The notes below the pieces were generated by a model. That model searched no databases, had not been told where the DNA came from, and worked only from the letters and a program-made list of their open reading frames with translations. A stretch of 6,465 nt of DNA from Anaerolineales bacterium (GTDB lineage: Bacteria > Chloroflexota > Anaerolineae > Anaerolineales > E44-bin32). Shown here piece after piece: positions 1 through 5,877 of this stretch (position 1 is the stretch's first letter; each line of letters starts with the position of its first letter). The position numbers and the translations under genes are program-made. The DNA is taken from NCBI GenBank assembly GCA_011772595.1, contig WVZH01000043.1:2398-8862 (forward strand), written 5' to 3'.

Positions 1-344
1 CCGTGCATGCCGGAGCCCACTGTTGCCATGTAAGCAGCGAAGAAATAGAAGTTTCGACCCGAATACTTACCGAGGGGCTTTAAAGCAATGGCAACCAAGT
101 ACAAACCAAGCAGATGGAAGATCGGCAATATGAACACTCCAAAGTAATTACCCAAGACAAAGGTCCAACGCGGTTTGTCCAAATAAGCATACCTAACCGA
201 ATCGAAGTCAACCGAAAGAGCTGTGTCCATCACGCCTGGATTTGGCGACCAGACGGACAGAACATCCGCAGCAACAGTAAAAATGCCTGTCACGAGAATC
301 ACCACGCCCAGCGATTTAACTAAAGTTTTACTCTTCGATGCCAT
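1..344 (-). CDS. Small multi-pass membrane protein, partial (DUF6796-like)
   Basis: This reading frame starts at ATG 344-342 and stays open for 114 codons to the left edge, so the C-terminus is missing. The start is well supported: AAGGAG lies 7 bases upstream on the minus strand. The protein begins MASKSKTLVKSLGVV. It has a hydrophobic segment at about residues 11-32, a polar stretch at 33-68, a second segment at about 70-91 (containing FGVFILPIFHLLGLYLVA) and a third beginning near residue 99 and ending at the edge with GSGMHG. The layout, with a first helix followed by a polar loop and then closely spaced helices, recalls the uncharacterised DUF6796-type membrane proteins. That is a comparison from memory, and the function is unknown. 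The gene runs against the orientation of the attC at 1944-2033. It was probably the cargo of that cassette before the IS landed between gene and attC. Its base composition looks more AT-rich than the kinase operon. Confidence 0.72.
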   Translation of the reverse strand, partial: MASKSKTLVKSLGVVILVTGIFTVAADVLSVWSPNPGVMDTALSVDFDSVRYAYLDKPRWTFVLGNYFGVFILPIFHLLGLYLVAIALKPLGKYSGRNFYFFAAYMATVGSGMH

Positions 345-351
345 TTTTGAT

Positions 352-357
352 CTCCTT
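352..357 (-). promoter_or_regulatory. Ribosome binding site of the membrane protein gene
   Basis: On the minus strand this reads AAGGAG, separated by 7 bases (ATCAAAA) from the ATG at 344-342. It is a near-ideal Shine-Dalgarno sequence and fixes the start of the leftward gene. Confidence 0.8.
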
Positions 358-407
358 GTTCATCCAGAGGTTTTTTGTCCTGCCGGTGAGTGTCTTGATG
401 GAGAAAG

Positions 408-436
408 AATATATGGGCAACGCCATAGACCTTCAA
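408..436 (-). promoter_or_regulatory. Candidate sigma70 promoter for the membrane protein gene
   Basis: On the minus strand, TTGAAG (436-431, four of six matches to TTGACA) is followed after exactly 17 bases by TATATT (413-408, five of six matches to TATAAT). The -10 lies about 64 bases before the ATG, leaving a leader of roughly 55 bases. A private promoter would make sense for a gene facing against the integron's common promoter. It is a pattern match only. Confidence 0.42.
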
Positions 437-462
437 CGTATCCCCAGAATACTCACTACGCC

Positions 463-501
463 GCGCTTCGATTAGCGCTAACCAGCGCGCTGTTGAAGCG
501 C
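463..501. repeat. Cluster of GCGC palindromes
   Basis: The outer arms GCGCTTC (463-469) and GAAGCGC (495-501) are exact inverted repeats. Between them lie two perfect 10-base palindromes, TTAGCGCTAA (472-481) and CAGCGCGCTG (483-492). Several hairpins could form. No T-run follows on either strand, so it does not look like a standard terminator. It contains CTAACCAG, a string also found at the start of the attC at 1944, but lacks a consensus R'' box. Confidence 0.5.
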
Positions 502-602
502 AGTTTCACGCATGCAGGCTGTACGCCAAATGACGTATGCTTGTGATATGCATTGCACTGGTATGAAGGCAATTTAAAGCGCTCAGGTCTTGAACCGTTC
601 GG

Positions 603-664
603 GGAGATAGGTAACAGAAAATTCTAAGGACATAGGTAACACAAATTCTGAGGACATAGGTAAC
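603..664. repeat. Left end of the IS: three tandem copies of a 13-base motif
   Basis: The copies are GGAGATAGGTAAC at 603-615, GGACATAGGTAAC at 628-640 and GGACATAGGTAAC at 652-664. They are spaced 25 and 24 bases apart with ATTCT-containing spacers. They are probably transposase-binding sites making up the terminal repeat. The right end carries inverted versions at the same 25-base spacing. Aligned over 40 bases (603-642 against the complement of the right end), the two ends differ at about nine positions. Confidence 0.8.
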
Positions 665-676
665 ACTTTCTATGTA

Positions 677-710
677 GGAGGTGGTGCCCATGCCATAGAA
701 AGGTGTTACC
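677..710 (+). promoter_or_regulatory. Transposase start region with an in-frame stop at codon 3
   Basis: GGAGG at 677-681 is a strong ribosome binding site placed 8 bases before ATG 690-692. That ATG is in frame with the transposase, but codon 3 is TAG (696-698), giving only Met-Pro-stop. A second, weaker site, AAAGG at 699-703, lies 7 bases before the GTG at 711. Many IS481-type transposases begin MPWK (family knowledge, recalled). Here the codons are ATG CCA TAG AAA, so a single TGG to TAG change would explain it. Confidence 0.6.
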
Positions 711-1889
711 GTGAGCGAACAAAGACAGCGGTTTCTTGAAGACTACCAACTGAACTACTACTCCATCACAGAGCTTGCTAAACGATTTAGCATTTCCAGG
801 AAAACTGCTTATAAGTGGATCGATCGCTTCAAGCAGCATGGCCAGGATGGTTTTCATGAAGTGTCCCGACGACCGCATTCTTGCCCATGGCAGACAGATA
901 AAGCGATCGTCGATGAAATAGTGAAGATCCGCAAGGCTCACCCTCGCTGGGGGCCACGTAAACTACTTGATCTGATGCATCGACGCGATCCCAATCGGCG
1001 GCTTCCAGCAGTGTCTACGGCAGCTCAAATCCTTTCGAGAGAAGGGTTGATCAAGCCTAGGCGAAGGTATCGCCGGGCGCATCCTGGCTGCCCAAAGAGC
1101 GTCCCTCAAGGCCCAAATGATATATGGGCGGCTGACTACAAAGGCCATTTCCGGCTAAAGAACGGGAAGTATTGTTTCCCGCTTACTGTGAGTGATCTCT
1201 CTTCACGATTCTTGTTGGGAGTCGATGCTCATCCATCGATCTCCCTGGAGCTATCCAGGCAGCATTTCCTTGCTCTATTTGAGACCTATGGATTGCCTAA
1301 TCGCATCCGCACGGATAACGGAACGCCATTCGCATCCAACGCCCTTGCTAGGCTCTCTCAATTGTCCGTGTGGTTCATCAGACTAGGTATTTACCCTGAG
1401 TTGATAGAGCCAGGGAAACCTCAGCAGAATGGAGTGCACGAGCGCATGCACCGCACGCTGAAGCAGGAGGCAACGATTCCCCCGGCAAGCAGCATGAGAG
1501 GACAGCAGCGGAAGTTTGACCGGTTCCGGGAGGAGTTCAACGAGGAGCGTCCGCACGAAGCCATCGATATGAAGCGGCCTGCAGAGATATATCGATCTTC
1601 AAGCCGATCCATGCCGGAGAGGATCGATCCCTATGAATATCCGGGCCATTATCTGGTGAGGCGAGTCAGTCGAGCTGGCACGATCCGAGTATTCAACAAT
1701 CAGTTCTTTGTGAGTCATACGTTGGATGAGGATTATGTGGGATTAGAGGAGGTGGACAACGGGATATACGATTTATTCTTCTGCTTTTATCACATCGGGC
1801 GCTATGAGTTGCGCACGAACAGAATTCACGATATTGTGTCTAAGGTGCCGATGACAAAGGTATGGGCAGACCACCCGAGCAATCTGTAA
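711..1889 (+). CDS. IS481-family transposase (DDE integrase-type)
   Basis: This protein catalyses strand transfer of the IS. The usable start is GTG 711, giving 392 residues, which is close to full length for the family. Residues 18-40 (SITELAKRFSISRKTAYKW and following) form a helix-turn-helix that should bind the IS ends. The retroviral-integrase-like core contains the catalytic triad D142 (WAADYKG), D202 (RTDNGTPF) and E244 (PQQNGVHERMHRTLK). It is followed by the typical FNEERPHEAIDMKRPAEIY segment near residues 275-293. A C-terminal beta-rich tail extends to residue 392. The TAA stop lies inside the inner right-end motif, so coding sequence and terminal repeat overlap. The core is intact. 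Translation is likely lowered because the better-placed ATG at 690 runs into TAG at its third codon. The gene is transcribed in the same direction as the cassette array. Confidence 0.93.
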   Translation: MSEQRQRFLEDYQLNYYSITELAKRFSISRKTAYKWIDRFKQHGQDGFHEVSRRPHSCPWQTDKAIVDEIVKIRKAHPRWGPRKLLDLMHRRDPNRRLPAVSTAAQILSREGLIKPRRRYRRAHPGCPKSVPQGPNDIWAADYKGHFRLKNGKYCFPLTVSDLSSRFLLGVDAHPSISLELSRQHFLALFETYGLPNRIRTDNGTPFASNALARLSQLSVWFIRLGIYPELIEPGKPQQNGVHERMHRTLKQEATIPPASSMRGQQRKFDRFREEFNEERPHEAIDMKRPAEIYRSSSRSMPERIDPYEYPGHYLVRRVSRAGTIRVFNNQFFVSHTLDEDYVGLEEVDNGIYDLFFCFYHIGRYELRTNRIHDIVSKVPMTKVWADHPSNL

Positions 1890-1923
1890 CCTATGTCCCT
1901 AGAATAAAGTGTTACCCATGTCC
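1886..1923. repeat. Right end of the IS: two inverted copies of the 13-base motif
   Basis: GTAACCTATGTCC (1886-1898) and GTTACCCATGTCC (1911-1923) are each one mismatch from the complement of the left-end motif GGACATAGGTAAC. They are spaced 25 bases apart. The inner copy overlaps the transposase stop codon. Confidence 0.78.
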
Positions 1924-1943
1924 ATGGACTGTACCATTCCACC

Positions 1944-2033
1944 GCCTAACCAGTCGCTGAAGCTGACGCCACGCGCAGAGCGAAAATCAACTGAAGGAGC
2001 TCGGCGGCGCAGCTTAGCTCCAAACCGTTAGGC
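1944..2033 (+). other. attC recombination site of an integron cassette
   Basis: The outer boxes are R'' GCCTAAC (1944-1950) and R' GTTAGGC (2027-2033); their pairing extends outward to 9 bases (CCGCCTAAC with GTTAGGCGG). Inside, AAGCTGACGCC (1960-1970) pairs with GGCGCAGCTT (2005-2014) except for one unpaired A. That extrahelical base is how integron integrases choose the bottom strand, and it places R'' on the left. The site is 90 bases long, with a longer than minimal central loop in which GAGC and GCTC may form a further short stem. The integrase and attI should therefore be to the left, and cassettes read rightward. Confidence 0.88.
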
Positions 2034-2129
2034 GGCTCGGTGGCCAGATCCGATTCTTGGTTTGAATAGCGGCTTCGCTACATCCTAGGGTAGCCGTGCT
2101 GTGAAAATCGAGGCATCCTATCTGAGGGC

Positions 2130-2490
2130 TTACCGAGATTTCCTTGAGCGTTGACCATAGGATCCATAACGCCGCAAAACACGCGGGGTTGCTTCGAGAG
2201 ACTCAGGACATTCTTCCATAGCCTGCAGCCGCTGAATGGTCTGATCTGCACATAAGCCCGCAATATAGGCGGCAAAGGCTTGAGAAGGGGCTGCATCTGT
2301 AGCATTTACCGACCGCGCCTATCTCATTTTGCGGACGGTACCTTCCATAAGCTGGAATATGCTCAGCGCTTGGGAAGCCACCCGCTGAGCAAATCTGCCT
2401 GCCTGGGCCCAGGCCACATTGCCCGTGCGCCAACGCAGTTGCTCACTATAAAATCGCGTCGTGATTGCCAGTGACCGACGACTAAGGACC
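2130..2490 (-). pseudogene. Possible decayed minus-strand gene, unidentified
   Basis: One minus-strand frame is open from 2639 down to a TAG at 2321-2319. After that stop the same frame continues for 62 more codons to TAA at 2132-2130. The two halves read as plausible soluble, Ala/Gln-rich helical protein: AQAGRFAQRVASQALSIFQ before the stop and APSQAFAAYIAGLCADQ after it. The part overlapping the SRPBCC gene (2519-2639) is probably just a shadow. No family is recognised with confidence; a phasin-like helical protein is one weak thought. Chance openness in GC-rich DNA is a fair alternative. Confidence 0.22.
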
Positions 2491-2495
2491 GTCGG
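2475..2495 (+). promoter_or_regulatory. Leader hairpin upstream of the SRPBCC gene
   Basis: CCGACG and CGTCGG form a 6-bp stem with a 9-base loop, ending 9 bases before the ribosome binding site at 2505-2510. It could affect translation or mRNA stability. It lacks the T-run of a terminator. Confidence 0.3.
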
Positions 2496-2504
2496 CCGAT
2501 CCTC

Positions 2505-2510
2505 GGGAGG
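2505..2510 (+). promoter_or_regulatory. Ribosome binding site of the SRPBCC gene
   Basis: GGGAGG lies 8 bases before ATG 2519 and supports that start over later candidates. Confidence 0.7.
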
Positions 2511-2518
2511 CTGCTGCG

Positions 2519-3913
2519 ATGGAACGAGACAGTGGAACCGCCGGTCACGCTTCGCTTCACACCCTGGGAGCCACCGCCAATGACGAGCTGGTCCGCATAT
2601 ATCACGCGGAAGCTGAGCAGGCATTCTCAAGGTCGCCAAATGAGGTTTTCAATGCTTTCAGCGGCTGGAAGCAATATCAGGCGTGGGCACCCGAGGTGCA
2701 GGGGCCGGGACATTGGCTTCTCTTGCGCAAGGGCGGCGTCGGGTCACAGTTCGCGCTCTACGATAAGCCTGATCGCGTGCATCTAACTCACATCGGTGAG
2801 GTCATGGAATGCGAGCCCGAGCGATATTTCCGATGGCGGGCGCCATTCAGTGAGTGGAAGCGAGCCTGGATGGGCTCGGAGGCCGAGTTCAGGCCGACTC
2901 GATCAGGAGGAACTCAGGTGCGTGAGCGCATCTATTTCGAGGCTCGGCCTGATCAGATGCCAATCCTGAAAGGTTTCTTAGCCACCCCCAGCTTGAATGC
3001 CAAAACCATGACGTCTTTCCTGAAGCGTCGCTTGGAGGGGCTTAGCTGCCTACTGAACGAGAACGCAATTCCATCGGCGGATCTCTCCTATCCCTTCGAC
3101 CGCGATTATATGGTCGCCGCCGATTGGATGGGCCGAATCTCCTCTGGTGATTGGGTGCGAATTCTGTACGCGGATGGAGAACTCGATTTCGATGGGCCAC
3201 CCGAGGTCGTATTCAATGCATTCAGTCGCTTCGCCCGTTACCCTGATTGGACACCAATGATCCATGTCGGGGCAGAGTGGCTGCAAATCAAGCCTGGCGG
3301 TGTGGGATCGCGCTTCCTTCTATGGGAAAAGCCCGGAGAACGGCAGGTGATGCATGACGCTGTGGTCACTGAGCTCGACCGGAATCGCAAGTTCGCTTGG
3401 AGAGCACCCTTCGCAGAATGGGGCAAGGTCTTCATTGGCACAGCGATGACCGTTGAGCCCCGGGGCAACGGGGGCACGCACGCCTACCACGTGCTCTACG
3501 CGGACATTCCGGAGGAATATCTGCCGATTTTTGGTGGATTTGGCTCGCTTCATGGATTTGATATGCAGTTTGAGACATTTCACATCTTCGAAGAGGCGCG
3601 CGGCTTCAATCAGCTGCTGCAGGCGGGAGCATTCACCGCTGAGGATCGCTCCTTCCTCTTCGACAATGATCGAATCTATGCCCTAGACTGGCCGATGCAA
3701 GAGGGTAGGCCGTGGCCGAAGGAGGCGTTAAACCTTGAGCCCTCGCGCGTGATGACCTACGAGGATTTGATGATCGATTTGTCACAAATCCTGTCAGACA
3801 CGATGCCATCACCTGCCTTCATGCGTCGTTACCGGGACCTGCGACGGACCTGGCGCTACAACGCTGATGAGGCGAAGCGAGGATGGGGAAGGGGGCTGAG
3901 ACAGACATCATGA
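2519..3913 (+). CDS. Tandem SRPBCC/START-like lipid-binding protein
   Basis: This 464-residue protein is built from two copies of the same unit, about residues 22-200 and 211-390. Matching motifs sit exactly 188 residues apart: VFNAFS at 43-48 and 231-236, GGVGS at 72-76 and 260-264, WRAPF from W106 and W294, and FDxD from F193 and F381. Each unit has the features of an SRPBCC (Bet v1/START/polyketide-cyclase-like) domain. These include the helix after PxEVFNAF, the WRAPF strand and a terminal amphipathic helix. The family binds hydrophobic ligands in a deep cavity. No signal peptide or membrane segment is seen, so it should be cytosolic. A final segment of about 75 residues, rich in Arg, follows the second unit. 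The stop overlaps the kinase gene as ATGA at 3910-3913, indicating translational coupling. Family assignment rests on motif reading. The ligand is unknown, and a quinone or other membrane lipid is suggested only by the neighbouring UbiB-type gene. Confidence 0.8.
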   Translation: MERDSGTAGHASLHTLGATANDELVRIYHAEAEQAFSRSPNEVFNAFSGWKQYQAWAPEVQGPGHWLLLRKGGVGSQFALYDKPDRVHLTHIGEVMECEPERYFRWRAPFSEWKRAWMGSEAEFRPTRSGGTQVRERIYFEARPDQMPILKGFLATPSLNAKTMTSFLKRRLEGLSCLLNENAIPSADLSYPFDRDYMVAADWMGRISSGDWVRILYADGELDFDGPPEVVFNAFSRFARYPDWTPMIHVGAEWLQIKPGGVGSRFLLWEKPGERQVMHDAVVTELDRNRKFAWRAPFAEWGKVFIGTAMTVEPRGNGGTHAYHVLYADIPEEYLPIFGGFGSLHGFDMQFETFHIFEEARGFNQLLQAGAFTAEDRSFLFDNDRIYALDWPMQEGRPWPKEALNLEPSRVMTYEDLMIDLSQILSDTMPSPAFMRRYRDLRRTWRYNADEAKRGWGRGLRQTS

Positions 3914-5799
3914 CCGTCCTGGCCACGCTCTGGAGATTAATGCAAATCCTGGCTATCGGCGTCGGCGAAGGGCTGCGATGGTTGATTCTGCGACGGCCTG
4001 TCGCCGAGCATATTTACCGGGCCGTTGTGCGCCTCGGTCCCACCTTCATCAAGCTGGGACAGGTGGCTTCCACCCGACCCGACCTGGTGCCGGCCGACAT
4101 TTCATATCGTCTCAGGGACCTGCAAGAGAATGTTCCCCCATTCTCTTTCACTCAGGCAAGGGAGATACTTCGGGAGGAGCTGCAAAGGCCGGTCAACGAA
4201 TCCTTTCGGCGTTTCCCATCGGAGCCCGCTGCCTCAGCCTCCCTGGCCCAAGTGTACTTCGCCGAGCTTGACGATGGCACTTCGGTAGCAGTCAAGGTTC
4301 AGAGACCCGGCATCGCGGAGTTGATTGCCCGCGACTTGACGATCCTGCGCGGCCTCGCCTGGGCTGTATGCCGCGTCAGCCACTTGGCGCGTGACCTTCG
4401 GCTCATCCAGGCTGTTGACGAGTTTGGCCGTTGGACGCTCAAGGAACTTGATTTCGAGGTCGAGGGACACAATGCCGTTGAATTCAGCCGCAATTTCGCC
4501 GATTGGCCAGACATTCTCTTTCCGAAGGTCTACTGGAGCCATACGACAAAGAAGGTTCTGACCATGGAGAGGCTCTCGGGGATGAGGGTGGATGAAGTCC
4601 CACAGAGGGTCGGTCAAACATCTGCGCGGCGGCTGGCCAAACGCTTGGCAGAAGTAGAGATGAAGATGTTCATCTCCGATGCCTTCTTTCACGCCGATCT
4701 GCATCCCGGGAATATCTTCTTCCGACCAGATGGCACAATCGCCGTCATCGACCTGGGCATGGTCGGGCGGATGACCGAGGCGCAGCGCGATCGGTTCTTG
4801 GCCTACTGGATCGCCATTACACGCAGGCAGCGAGATCGTGCCTTCCATCACTTGCTGAAGATGGCTGTGTCCACCTCAGAAGCTGATTTGGCCGGCTTCC
4901 GCGCCGCATACGATATCAACCTGGACCGATTCTATGATGCTGATCTGTCGCAGCGAAGTCTGGCCCAGACCTACCTGGAAATCGTAATCAACGGCGCGCG
5001 CTTCAATGTTGTCTTTCCCCCAGAAATGATCCTACAGGCGAAGGCGGTGGTCACGGCCGAGGCCTTAGACCTTGTACTGGCTCCCGACTTCCGATTTGCT
5101 GACGAGGTGCGCCCCATCGTCGCCAAGCAACTGGCGACACGTGTCACGCCCGCCAAGCTCCTGGACCGGATTTGGAACGCTGCCGCCGAATGGCTGCTTT
5201 TAGGGGAAGCTGTGCCGAGCGGGCCGGTCCCAGGTGAACAGCAACGGGAAGAAAAAGACTTCCGGCGAGCGGTGAAGCGCGCATTGGCCGAGACCTGGAG
5301 TGACCAGGCGGATAAACGCCTGAAGAAGATACAGGACGACGTGAACCGCTTTAGCACACCTAGGTATTGGCTTGCGCATCCTGAGAGACAGATTGCCCTC
5401 AAGGCCGGCATTGAGATCTTGAGATTGCTGGCATTGGGCATCCGCAGACTAGAGCAAGAAGCAAGACTCAGCCTGCACCGACAAGGGGATGGTTTAGTGC
5501 ATAGCTCGGACAGGGGCGATACTGCGAATGGCGGCAACAACCTCGCCCATGCTAGCTGGCAGGCGTTTCTTGAAAGCGTCCATGGAGTTCCGGGCCCGGG
5601 ATCGGTCGTTGGAGAAGCGCTGGCTCAAGCCTTGAGTCACTTGAGAGAAGACACCGACCGGTTCGTTGACCCTGCATTTTGGGAAGCCCATGCGCTGGCG
5701 GCAACTGAACTGACATCGCTGATCTCGGTGCTTCGACTCTTTCTGGGTCACGTGGAACAGGCCGCTAATGCGAGCATCCAGTTTAGCGATAATCACTGA
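3910..5799 (+). CDS. UbiB/ABC1/COQ8-family atypical kinase with a repeated C-terminal extension
   Basis: UbiB-family proteins are protein-kinase-like ATPases needed for ubiquinone and related lipid metabolism at the membrane. Residue numbers count from the upstream in-frame ATG at 3883 (638 residues). The ATG at 3910 (629 residues) is preferred because it forms an ATGA overlap with the SRPBCC stop, though neither start has an ideal ribosome site. The family signature KxGQ is at 57-60 (FIKLGQ). The A-rich loop is PAASASLAQVY at 115-125, the VAVK lysine is K138, and the ExD/N segment is ELDFEVEGHN at 188-197. The catalytic loop is HADLHPGN at 270-277 and the metal-binding DLG is at 290-292, so all key residues are present. 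The protein is longer than E. coli UbiB (546 residues). I see no clear pair of C-terminal membrane helices; the hydrophobic parts are an N-terminal stretch (about 12-36) and two amphipathic helices. The tail contains two related units, at 485-527 and 589-628. Confidence 0.9.
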   Translation: MTVLATLWRLMQILAIGVGEGLRWLILRRPVAEHIYRAVVRLGPTFIKLGQVASTRPDLVPADISYRLRDLQENVPPFSFTQAREILREELQRPVNESFRRFPSEPAASASLAQVYFAELDDGTSVAVKVQRPGIAELIARDLTILRGLAWAVCRVSHLARDLRLIQAVDEFGRWTLKELDFEVEGHNAVEFSRNFADWPDILFPKVYWSHTTKKVLTMERLSGMRVDEVPQRVGQTSARRLAKRLAEVEMKMFISDAFFHADLHPGNIFFRPDGTIAVIDLGMVGRMTEAQRDRFLAYWIAITRRQRDRAFHHLLKMAVSTSEADLAGFRAAYDINLDRFYDADLSQRSLAQTYLEIVINGARFNVVFPPEMILQAKAVVTAEALDLVLAPDFRFADEVRPIVAKQLATRVTPAKLLDRIWNAAAEWLLLGEAVPSGPVPGEQQREEKDFRRAVKRALAETWSDQADKRLKKIQDDVNRFSTPRYWLAHPERQIALKAGIEILRLLALGIRRLEQEARLSLHRQGDGLVHSSDRGDTANGGNNLAHASWQAFLESVHGVPGPGSVVGEALAQALSHLREDTDRFVDPAFWEAHALAATELTSLISVLRLFLGHVEQAANASIQFSDNH

Positions 5800-5808
5800 C
5801 GCTCTCGC

Positions 5809-5821
5809 GCACCATCGGTGC
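5809..5821 (+). terminator. Weak hairpin after the kinase gene
   Basis: GCACC and GGTGC form a 5-bp stem with a 3-base loop, starting 10 bases after the stop. No T-run follows, so it is at best a weak or factor-dependent termination signal. Confidence 0.2.
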
Positions 5822-5877
5822 ACCATCCTCTGATCGTCTGCGGATTCTTGGAGATTACGACCTTCGTCACGTGAAGC

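Larger units (their letters stand above)
590..1936 (+). mobile_element. IS481-family insertion sequence
   Basis: A single DDE transposase gene is bracketed by inverted end repeats. The left end carries three copies of a GGACATAGGTAAC-type motif and the right end two inverted copies. Weaker similarity continues outward to about 590 (TTGAACCGTTC) and about 1936 (inverted TGGTACAGTCC), which I take as the likely tips. The exact ends are uncertain by several bases, and I could not find a convincing target-site duplication. The element length of about 1.35 kb fits a one-gene IS481 element. Its right tip is about 7 bases from the R'' box of the attC at 1944, so it inserted in the last few bases of cassette sequence before that attC. 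Confidence 0.82.
1..2027 (+). mobile_element. Integron cassette, partial, disrupted by the IS
   Basis: By the polarity of the attC at 1944-2033, everything to its left up to the next boundary belongs to one cassette. It would comprise the reversed membrane protein gene, the IS and the attC. The upstream boundary is outside the window, so the true length is unknown. This is inference from attC polarity. The cassette end is placed between G2027 and T2028, the standard integrase cut point in GTTAGGC. Confidence 0.5.
2034..2518. other. Long leader without an intact gene
   Basis: No convincing intact gene is visible. The stretch holds several short hairpins, including AGCG/CGCT near 2068-2079 and a CCGC/GCGG stem at 2168-2190. 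CCGACG (2475-2480) pairs with CGTCGG (2490-2495) just before the ribosome binding site of the SRPBCC gene. TATAAA at 2447-2452 resembles a -10 box but has no good -35 at the right distance. On the minus strand a long reading frame with one internal stop may be a decayed gene. Confidence 0.5.

Noticed and set aside
190..196. ACCTAAC as an attC R'' box
   Set aside because: It fits RYYYAAC but lies inside the membrane protein coding sequence with no L boxes or paired R' box.
476..499. CGCTAAC...GTTGAAG as a small attC
   Set aside because: The first two bases break the R'' consensus, the would-be R' also misfits, and the span is too short. Only the palindromes are kept as a feature.
223..546. 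Plus-strand reading frames at 114-323 and 223-546
   Set aside because: They lie over the minus-strand membrane protein gene and its promoter, have no ribosome site, and their translations look like shadow sequence rich in Thr, His and Arg.
603..664. Short CRISPR-like array
   Set aside because: There are three 13-base repeats with 11-12-base spacers, too short for CRISPR, and inverted partners lie at the other end of a transposase gene. They are IS end repeats.
585..1942. Target-site duplication flanking the IS
   Set aside because: Comparing flanks at several candidate tips (590/1936, 592/1934, 601/1926) gave no convincing matching 4-6-base direct repeat.
2424..2452. Strong promoter for the SRPBCC-kinase operon
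   Set aside because: TATAAA at 2447 looks good, but the bases 17 upstream do not resemble TTGACA and the nearest TTGCCC is 22 bases away. It is mentioned only within the leader description.
4234..4851. 205-residue minus-strand frame
   Set aside because: It lies wholly inside the kinase gene, opposite conserved catalytic motifs. It is a codon-bias shadow.
4971..5540. 189-residue minus-strand frame
   Set aside because: It is antisense to the kinase C-terminal part; Ser/Arg-rich composition is typical of a shadow frame.
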